Positions 52,625-58,275 of a stretch of DNA of 58,275 nucleotides are shown here, piece after piece; position 1 is the first letter of the stretch; the number at the start of each line of letters is the position of its first letter. This stretch comes from Sporisorium sorghi (taxonomy: Eukaryota; Basidiomycota; Ustilaginomycetes; Ustilaginales; Ustilaginaceae): positions 1-58,275 of the forward strand of contig JALCCG010000132.1 of the NCBI GenBank assembly GCA_023212695.1, written 5' to 3'. Made by a program: the position numbers and the translations under genes. Below the pieces are notes generated by a model that saw only the letters and a list, made by a program, of their open reading frames with translations, was not told the DNA's origin and ran no database searches.

Positions 52625-54337
52625 CTACCGCGATTTCTTGCCATCCAGCCATCGAAATACAAGACGCCCCACTGCTTGAAGCAATACGATGATCAGCACC
52701 ACGGTACCGCAGCTTACCACGGTAGCAGCCGTAGCATAGCCATAGCGCGAGAATTCAAAAGCTCTGTCGATAACCAGCGGCATCAACGAATAATTAGCCG
52801 GTTTCAGCATCGAGGCCAGGGCCAAATCAAACACGCTGGTTCCAAACGAAGCCAGAATTGCAATAAGCAACGACTGACGCACCATGGGCAGTACGATATC
52901 CCGCATCCGCTCGAATACACTTGCCCCTTGGATAGCGGCTGCCTTCAGCATCGTGCTGGACAAATTGCCGAACGCTCCAAGCTGGACCCTGACCGCGTAG
53001 GGGATGGCACCGGCTATGCCCGCAATCACGAGCAGCGAAGGCTTTCCGTACAAGTGCAAACCAAGCGGTTCCAGCCATTTTTGATTCCATATAAAGATAT
53101 AGCCAATTCCCAGAACAACACCGGGCACTGCCAATGAAACGATAGAGAACAGCTGAAGCAGCGGTTTTAGCCTCGACTCCGTGAAGGTCAGCATATAGGC
53201 AACAACAAACCCGATCAGCATGCTAAACAATGCGGCAGCGGCAGCAATGGCAAGTGAATGATACATTCCTTCCAGATAACCCAGCAGCCGGTGGTCCCCA
53301 GCCTGCCCTGCAAATAATTCACGATAATGATCGAGCGTAAAATTACCCGCATTCAGGCCGCCGCCTGCCTGTTTCAGCAGAGATACCGCAGCACTCGTCC
53401 CAATCGGAATCCCGAGGCTCACAACAAGAAAAACCGTAATCGACAGATTGTAAATCCACGCAAAACGCGGCTTCACCTTCTCCAGCTTGACGGCTCTCGC
53501 ATTCAGAAAGTCAAATCTGGATTTGCGAAGGGTCACCATAAGCAGAGTCATCGCCAGTGCCAGGATCAAGACCAGGTAAAAGGCCAGCACTCCCGCCATA
53601 TCAAAACGTACAGGCGACTGGTAAATAGCCGAGTAAATGGAGTAGGTCAGCGTGGGGAATTTATACACCGTTGCCAATGCGGCAGGCAGCCCGAAATCGC
53701 CGATTGAATCCATAAAAACCAAGGTCCAGCCCGCTGCATATGAAGGCAGCGCCAATGGCAGCTCGACGGTTCTCCACACGGTGAACGGCTTGGCGCCGTT
53801 CAGTCTGGCCGCGTAACCAAACTGCCGGATATTCCATTCCGATGCGGCCATGATAGCCAGATAAGCCAGCGGAAACTTACTAAGCGACATGACAAACACT
53901 AGTCCGGCCGGTTGAAAAATGAACGAGGTAACCCACGTCAGACCCAGCCACTGATGAACCAGTCCATCCGCACTCGCAAACAATACCCAGCCCTGTGCAA
54001 TCATGAAGGAGGGAGCGATCAGCAGCACCCAAGCTGTCATATCCAGCAACCTCGCTGCGGCAAAATTCCATCTTGCCCGTATAGTAGCCAGAACGCCTCC
54101 GATGATCGTACCAAAGCTGGCCGTTCCCAGCGCTAATGTGACTGAATTCAGGAGGGATTGTTTCCACAGCGGACGATGAAATATTTCTCCGATCAAGCCC
54201 AGGCTGCTGGACTGAATCTGCCCGAAAAAGAGTCCGGGAAATATCACGTTGATCAGAACGGCGAGCAGCGGCAAAAAAATAAAAACAAACAGGAGGAGGG
54301 TTACCCCGCCTCCATAGCGAGCTTCCGAAGTATTCAT
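52625..54337 (-). CDS. Fused ABC transporter permease with two permease domains (FbpB/PhnUV-like)
   Basis: 570 residues, about 12 membrane segments in two homologous halves. EAA-type loops are in each: IRQFGYAARLNGAKPFTVWRTVELPLALPSY near 190 and TMLKAAAIQGASVFERMRDIVLPMV near 475. In the phosphonate PhnSTUV system the halves are separate genes; here they are fused as in ferric importers. Starts 9 bases after the binding-protein stop. Confidence 0.93.
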   Translation of the reverse strand: MNTSEARYGGGVTLLLFVFIFLPLLAVLINVIFPGLFFGQIQSSSLGLIGEIFHRPLWKQSLLNSVTLALGTASFGTIIGGVLATIRARWNFAAARLLDMTAWVLLIAPSFMIAQGWVLFASADGLVHQWLGLTWVTSFIFQPAGLVFVMSLSKFPLAYLAIMAASEWNIRQFGYAARLNGAKPFTVWRTVELPLALPSYAAGWTLVFMDSIGDFGLPAALATVYKFPTLTYSIYSAIYQSPVRFDMAGVLAFYLVLILALAMTLLMVTLRKSRFDFLNARAVKLEKVKPRFAWIYNLSITVFLVVSLGIPIGTSAAVSLLKQAGGGLNAGNFTLDHYRELFAGQAGDHRLLGYLEGMYHSLAIAAAAALFSMLIGFVVAYMLTFTESRLKPLLQLFSIVSLAVPGVVLGIGYIFIWNQKWLEPLGLHLYGKPSLLVIAGIAGAIPYAVRVQLGAFGNLSSTMLKAAAIQGASVFERMRDIVLPMVRQSLLIAILASFGTSVFDLALASMLKPANYSLMPLVIDRAFEFSRYGYATAATVVSCGTVVLIIVLLQAVGRLVFRWLDGKKSR

Positions 54338-54346
54338 GTAATCTGC

Positions 54347-55468
54347 CTACCTTACGTTCTGATCCGCAAACCAGGTTTTGATCTCAACTTCATGCTCGGA
54401 GGCCCACTTTGCAGAAGGCAGCATAAAGGCACCGTTTGGTTCACGTTCACTTCGTGCCGGCACACCTTCAACCAGCGGCGTGAAGAAGCTGTCCGTTGAA
54501 TCCAGCGCCGTTAACATCTGCTGTGTCTCGGGTTTCAGCATATATTCAACAAACGCCTTGGCCGCAGCCGGATTCTTGGCCTGTTTGCTGATCGCTACCA
54601 CACGAAGGCTCCCGGGTGCCCCCTCCTCCGGCCAAATCACCTCAATGGGCTCACCTGCAAGTTTCAGTTCATAAGCATTGTGCTCCTGAAGTGCCGCAAC
54701 CTCGATCTCTCCGCTTAACAAGGCTTTGCCTACCGGGCCGTTCTTGGGATAGACATGGAGTCCCTTCTCAAAACGCTGCGCATATTTCTGCTCCGCCTCC
54801 GCTACGCCCCACTGTTCAAAAAACGCAGATACGAGTGGATAGGCAGGCGCTGCTACAGCAGGATCTGCATGACCGACTGGACCGTCATACTTGAAAAATT
54901 GTTCCCATGTGGTCGGAGCCTTCTCTGGCGATACCCGATCCGTGTTATAAGCAATCACGCCAGCTGCATGAATGCCGACCGGGAAATAGGCGAAATCCTC
55001 CGGCACATAAGCCTTCCCGTTCTCAGACAGATTCCCCAGATTCTCAGGCTGCCAGCCTGTCATCAGAAAATCGCGGTCAGCTAAATTTCGCACCGATCCA
55101 TGACCGTCCATCATCAGCACGTCCCACTGCGGGTTCCCCTGCTCGGCCTCTATTTTGGCCAATGCTTCTCCCCCGCCATAATGCACGGCTTCAATCTTGA
55201 AGCCTGTCTCTTCCATAAACTTCGGAGCAATGAAATCCACAAAATCATTTCCGTATAAATAGATCGTTTCCCCGGTGTCTTCAACCTTGTCGTTACCTGA
55301 GGACACCTCCGATTGCCCCGAAGCCCCACTTCCGCTGGCGATGGGTACGGTGGTTTCTCCCGATCGGACCGTTTGCTGTCCATCGGATTGCGCGCATGCC
55401 GACAATAGCCACATGAGCGCGGTTAATGCAAACAACATCCCATATTTGAAACCTGTCTTTTTATTCAT
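54347..55468 (-). CDS. Substrate-binding lipoprotein of the ferric/2-aminoethylphosphonate/thiamine class
   Basis: 373 residues; signal peptide with lipobox LSAC near residue 25. Cluster-D fold: IYLYGNDFVDFIAPKFMEETGFKIEAVHYGGGEALAKIEAEQGNPQWDVLMMDGHG, then PTTWEQFFKYDGPVGHADPA and NPAAAKAFVEYMLKPETQQML. The paired tyrosines that hold iron in FbpA-type proteins are not visible, which argues against ferric iron and leaves an organophosphorus or similar ligand. First gene of the four-gene operon with permease, ATPase and phosphatase; divergent from a LysR gene. Confidence 0.9.
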   Translation of the reverse strand: MNKKTGFKYGMLFALTALMWLLSACAQSDGQQTVRSGETTVPIASGSGASGQSEVSSGNDKVEDTGETIYLYGNDFVDFIAPKFMEETGFKIEAVHYGGGEALAKIEAEQGNPQWDVLMMDGHGSVRNLADRDFLMTGWQPENLGNLSENGKAYVPEDFAYFPVGIHAAGVIAYNTDRVSPEKAPTTWEQFFKYDGPVGHADPAVAAPAYPLVSAFFEQWGVAEAEQKYAQRFEKGLHVYPKNGPVGKALLSGEIEVAALQEHNAYELKLAGEPIEVIWPEEGAPGSLRVVAISKQAKNPAAAKAFVEYMLKPETQQMLTALDSTDSFFTPLVEGVPARSEREPNGAFMLPSAKWASEHEVEIKTWFADQNVR

Positions 55469-55549
55469 GTCACCCTCCTGTTTTGAATTGGCCTTCTTGA
55501 TTCCATTTCAGCATAACGCCCCAGATTCAATTAAAAATTATCGCTGCGT

Positions 55550-55564
55550 TAACAAAGAGTTAAA
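55550..55564. promoter_or_regulatory. 5-5-5 inverted repeat in the importer/lysR interval
   Basis: TTAAC-AAAGA-GTTAA in the 165-base divergent interval, of the T-N11-A form bound by LysR proteins. Likely site for the adjacent LysR gene product. Confidence 0.5.
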
Positions 55565-55633
55565 TAATATCTATCAAATGAAGGATAAGATTAATAGGAT
55601 CGATGATGAAACTGGAAGAAAGGGATGTAATCC

Positions 55634-56557
55634 ATGAACTTACAGCAATTAAAAGTGTTTGTTCTCACCGTGGAACTGAAGAAGCTGTACCTTGTAGCTC
55701 AAGAGCTTGGCATCACCCAGCCAACCGTCACCTTCCATCTGAACAAGCTGCAGGAAGAGCTTGGCATCGCTCTGTTTCATACCAAGTCCTATCATGTCAT
55801 CAAGCTTACGGAAGCCGGCCACGCCTTCTATCATTACGCATCACAGATCCATTCCCTGTCCGAGCAAGCTGAATCGACAATGGACGTATACCGGGGAACG
55901 GCCGCGGGGGTTCTCGCCATTGGCAGCACCCATACGCCAGCCACCTATTTGTTGCCGCCGCTCTTGCAGCAGCTGAAGCTCAATTATCCAGGGCTGTCCA
56001 TCATGCTGGATGTCCGTCCGGCAGCCTATATTCTCGAAAAAATCAAAAAATACGAGCTCGATGTCGGCATCATCTCGAACACGCAAGTGGAGGACCCTGA
56101 ATTCATCGCCCAGCCGCTGATTCATGATGATCTCGTGCTTATATTCGCGCCGGACCATCCCTTTGGGAGTTCAGAAGATTTGTTTCCGGAAGATCTGGCC
56201 GGACATCCCTTCGTATCCCATGAACCGGGCTCCATTAGCCGGCAGCTTATTGACCGCTGGGCGGACAAACATCGGTTGCAGCTTCAGGTTTCGATGGAGA
56301 TCTCGGGTACCGAGGCACTGAAATCAGCGGTGCGGCACCGTCTCGGGTATGGCATGATTGCAGAAGCCGCCATTCAGGAGGACCTGGCAGAGGGCAAACT
56401 TCGTTCGCGGCCCATCCCGTCCTGGCTGCCTGAACGCCAGATCTATGCCGTTCGGCACCGCAATAAACTGATTAGTCCGGCACTGCGAATGTTCTGGAGA
56501 AATCTCCTGGACAATTTTTCATCTCAACAGCCCAATCATGTTCGCGATCAGTCTTAA
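55634..56557 (+). CDS. LysR family transcriptional regulator of the importer-phosphatase operon
   Basis: 307 residues. Helix-turn-helix MNLQQLKVFVLTVELKKLYLVAQELGITQPTVTFHLNKLQEELG, then an effector domain with GVLAIGSTHTPATYLLPPLLQQLKLNYPGL. Divergent from the binding-protein gene, the standard layout for an activator of that operon. The ligand may be the imported compound or a degradation product; not shown by the sequence. Confidence 0.92.
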   Translation: MNLQQLKVFVLTVELKKLYLVAQELGITQPTVTFHLNKLQEELGIALFHTKSYHVIKLTEAGHAFYHYASQIHSLSEQAESTMDVYRGTAAGVLAIGSTHTPATYLLPPLLQQLKLNYPGLSIMLDVRPAAYILEKIKKYELDVGIISNTQVEDPEFIAQPLIHDDLVLIFAPDHPFGSSEDLFPEDLAGHPFVSHEPGSISRQLIDRWADKHRLQLQVSMEISGTEALKSAVRHRLGYGMIAEAAIQEDLAEGKLRSRPIPSWLPERQIYAVRHRNKLISPALRMFWRNLLDNFSSQQPNHVRDQS

Positions 56558-56653
56558 GTTTCATTCCGCCATATTTCGTATTCTTCTAAAAAGGGGTAGA
56601 ATAGTAAGGTGCGGCATTCTTGTATGCCAATGTTAATCCAAGGAGGATCCTAA

Positions 56654-58018
56654 ATGATGAGTGTTGATTATAAAGCGTATTTCGCTGAACACCGCGAAGC
56701 CCATCTGAACGAATTGAAGGAATGGTTGTCCATTCCGAGCATTTCCGCCCTGTCCGAGCACAAAGGCGACGTTGCCAAGGCAGCAGAATGGCTTGCTGGC
56801 AAGCTTAGAGAGGCTGGGCTTGAGCATGTCGAGGTTCATCAGACGGCAGGACACCCTATTATTACGGCGGACCATCTGCATGCGGAAGGCAAGCCGACCA
56901 TACTCGTATACGGCCATTACGATGTGCAGCCGGTAGACCCGCTGCATCTGTGGGAAACTCCGCCGTTTGAGCCGGATATTCGAAACGGCAAGCTGTACGC
57001 GCGCGGCGCTACGGACGACAAAGGACAGCTCTTCCTGCATGTCAAAGCTGTCGAAGCGATTTTGAAACAGGAGAAGGAGCTTCCGGTCAACATCAAGTTT
57101 TGTATCGAAGGCGAGGAAGAGGTATCCAGTCCAAACCTGCCGCTCTATCTCGACAACAATAAGGACAAGCTTGCGGCGGATGCCATTGTGATCTCGGATA
57201 CGTCCCTGCTCGCACCTGGTAAACCGGCTATTTCTACGGGCCTCCGCGGATTATGCTCCCTGGAGCTGTCACTCGAAACAGCCAATACCGACCTGCATTC
57301 CGGTACATATGGCGGCGGGGTGCCTAACGCGCTGCATGCCCTCGTCTCCCTGCTCTCCTCGCTCCATGATGAGCAAGGCCGTGTCGCTGTCAAAGACTTC
57401 TATGACGGCGTACTTGAGCTGTCCCCGGAAATGCGCGAGGAATTTGCCAAGCAGGAATTTGACGAGGAGAAGCTGAAGCGGGATCTCGGCCTCGATTCCC
57501 TGTATGGTGAAGAAGGCTTCTCCTTCGTGGAACGGGTAGGTGCACGTCCTACGTTAGAGCTGAACGGGGTGTACGGCGGATTCCAGGGCGAGGGCAGCAA
57601 GACCGTCATTCCGAAGGAAGCCCACGCCAAAATCACGTGCCGCCTGGTGGCGAACCAGGATCCGCAAGCAGTTCTTGACGCAATTGAAGCACACTTGCAT
57701 GCTCACACTCCGGTCGGTTCGAAGCTAACGTTCAAACCGAAGGAAAAAGCGTTTGCCTTCAACATCGATCCATCCCATCCGATGCTGCAAAAAGCGGCGG
57801 ATGCCTTCGAGAATGTGTACGGCACACGTGCCCTGTTCACGAAGGACGGCGGCTCCATTCCAATCGTGGAGAAGCTGTCCAGCACATTGAACGCCCCTGC
57901 GGTCATGATGGGCTACGGCTTGCCGGATGAGAATCTGCATGCTCCGAATGAGCATTTTAATCTGGAGAATTTCGATAAAGGGCTGCTGACAGCAGTGGAG
58001 TATTTGAAGCTGGTATAA
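56654..58018 (+). CDS. M20 family metallopeptidase (dipeptidase)
   Basis: 454 residues; ATG at 56654 is seven bases after AAGGAGG. Zinc-site motifs in order: VYGHYDVQPVDP (His), YARGATDDKGQ (bridging Asp), CIEGEEEVSSP (Glu pair) and PNEHFNLENF (final His). A dimerisation domain sits at about 190-340, with TDLHSGTYGGGVPNA. The family hydrolyses dipeptides or acyl-amino bonds in the cytoplasm; no signal peptide. Monocistronic with its own terminator. A TAGAAT box near 56601 may be its -10. Confidence 0.93.
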   Translation: MMSVDYKAYFAEHREAHLNELKEWLSIPSISALSEHKGDVAKAAEWLAGKLREAGLEHVEVHQTAGHPIITADHLHAEGKPTILVYGHYDVQPVDPLHLWETPPFEPDIRNGKLYARGATDDKGQLFLHVKAVEAILKQEKELPVNIKFCIEGEEEVSSPNLPLYLDNNKDKLAADAIVISDTSLLAPGKPAISTGLRGLCSLELSLETANTDLHSGTYGGGVPNALHALVSLLSSLHDEQGRVAVKDFYDGVLELSPEMREEFAKQEFDEEKLKRDLGLDSLYGEEGFSFVERVGARPTLELNGVYGGFQGEGSKTVIPKEAHAKITCRLVANQDPQAVLDAIEAHLHAHTPVGSKLTFKPKEKAFAFNIDPSHPMLQKAADAFENVYGTRALFTKDGGSIPIVEKLSSTLNAPAVMMGYGLPDENLHAPNEHFNLENFDKGLLTAVEYLKLV

Positions 58019-58084
58019 GAAGGCTTCTGCAGTACAGTTACCGCCCGTCGGCGGTTCATGACTGAAAGAGTCAACTAAGATTTT

Positions 58085-58101
58085 GTCTCCCTTCGGGAGA
58101 C
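58085..58101 (+). other. Small hairpin after the dipeptidase gene
   Basis: GTCTCCC-TTC-GGGAGAC, preceded by GACT/AGTC at about 58060-58073. Possible RNA structure in the 3' untranslated region. Confidence 0.4.
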
Positions 58102-58118
58102 TCCATCGTTTGCACAGA

Positions 58119-58162
58119 CAAGAGGGTTGAGGTGTACACTTCAGCCCTCTTGCTTTGTTTTT
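58119..58162 (+). terminator. Terminator of the dipeptidase gene
   Basis: CAAGAGGG...CCCTCTTG stem (58119-58126 with 58145-58152), extended inward by TGA/TCA and GTG/CAC, then CUUUGUUUUUGC. Confidence 0.8.
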
Positions 58163-58172
58163 GCATGGAAAA

Positions 58173-58205
58173 CGCTGCGAGTGCTGTGATTCTGCACTCG
58201 CAGCG
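58173..58205. other. Perfect 12-bp stem downstream of the dipeptidase terminator
   Basis: CGCTGCGAGTGC/GCACTCGCAGCG with a 9-base loop and no U-run. A similar but imperfect GTGCGCAGTGC...GCAC follows. Possibly a terminator for a gene beyond the window. Confidence 0.4.
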
Positions 58206-58261
58206 TGGGCGGTAGTGCGCAGTGCTGCGATCTGCACACTATCGTTGGAGGGCTGGGCTGT

Positions 58262-58275
58262 GGGGGGGGGGGGGG
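58262..58275. repeat. Terminal run of 14 G
   Basis: The window ends in uninterrupted G after GGGCTGGGCTGT. A homopolymer at the very end suggests a contig edge or a sequencing artefact. Confidence 0.6.

Noticed and set aside
54347..55468. Ferric iron binding protein
   Set aside because: The adjacent tyrosine pair typical of FbpA-type proteins is not visible, and the operon carries a phosphatase.

Overview
The window looks like a chromosomal segment of a Paenibacillus-type member of the Bacillota. The evidence is strong GGAGG-type ribosome-binding sites, frequent TTG and GTG starts, LplABC-type and UgpABE-type sugar importers paired with YesMN-like or AraC-type sensors, many sites resembling CcpA cre operators, and no rRNA, tRNA, phage, IS or CRISPR element. 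This assignment comes from gene content and family resemblance; no database search was possible. The sequence ends in a run of 14 G, which looks like a contig edge.

Left part (1-14 kb). A threonine-catabolism pair (kbl and a truncated epimerase-type threonine dehydrogenase) is followed by a LysR gene and a tautomerase-fold gene. Next comes a probable drug-protection locus: a BmrA-like ABC exporter and a UvrA paralogue that lacks the UvrB-binding domain, transcribed away from a MerR-type regulator with two DNA-binding domains. A DUF4097-like lipoprotein and a UgpABE-like sugar importer follow.

Middle left (14-28 kb). A broken HXXEE gene precedes a seven-gene operon on the minus strand: four-carbon acid sugar kinase, FCD-type GntR regulator, zinc alcohol dehydrogenase, TRAP transporter (DctP, DctQ, DctM) and a class II aldolase/decarboxylase. 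It reads as a C4 sugar acid (tetronate) uptake and degradation pathway. It starts at a good sigma-A promoter with a 24-bp perfect palindrome just downstream. On the plus strand follow a bicupin oxalate decarboxylase-like gene and a MarR plus MMPL efflux operon, then a divergent O-methyltransferase/LysR pair.

Middle right (28-48 kb). This part holds a secreted CBM5/12 plus beta-helix protein and an 800-bp non-coding stretch full of repeats. It also holds a rhamnose/AI-2-type ABC importer, a DUF899 protein, and a cassette of binding protein, histidine kinase and AraC-type response regulator. The cassette's binding protein is a paralogue of the importer's. An LplABC-type importer with its own membrane-anchored AraC regulator follows.

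Right part (48-58 kb). An HxlR/MFS divergent pair and a cupin with a glutamine-rich tail come first. Then there is an importer of the ferric/2-aminoethylphosphonate class (binding protein, fused permease, ATPase) translationally coupled to an unusual metallophosphatase, with a divergent LysR gene. An M20 dipeptidase gene comes last.

The theme is carbon and phosphorus acquisition under catabolite control, with two efflux or protection loci. The least ordinary items are the UvrA2-BmrA-double-HTH MerR locus, the variant tetronate operon, the phosphatase-coupled importer, and the sensor cassette built around a duplicated binding protein.
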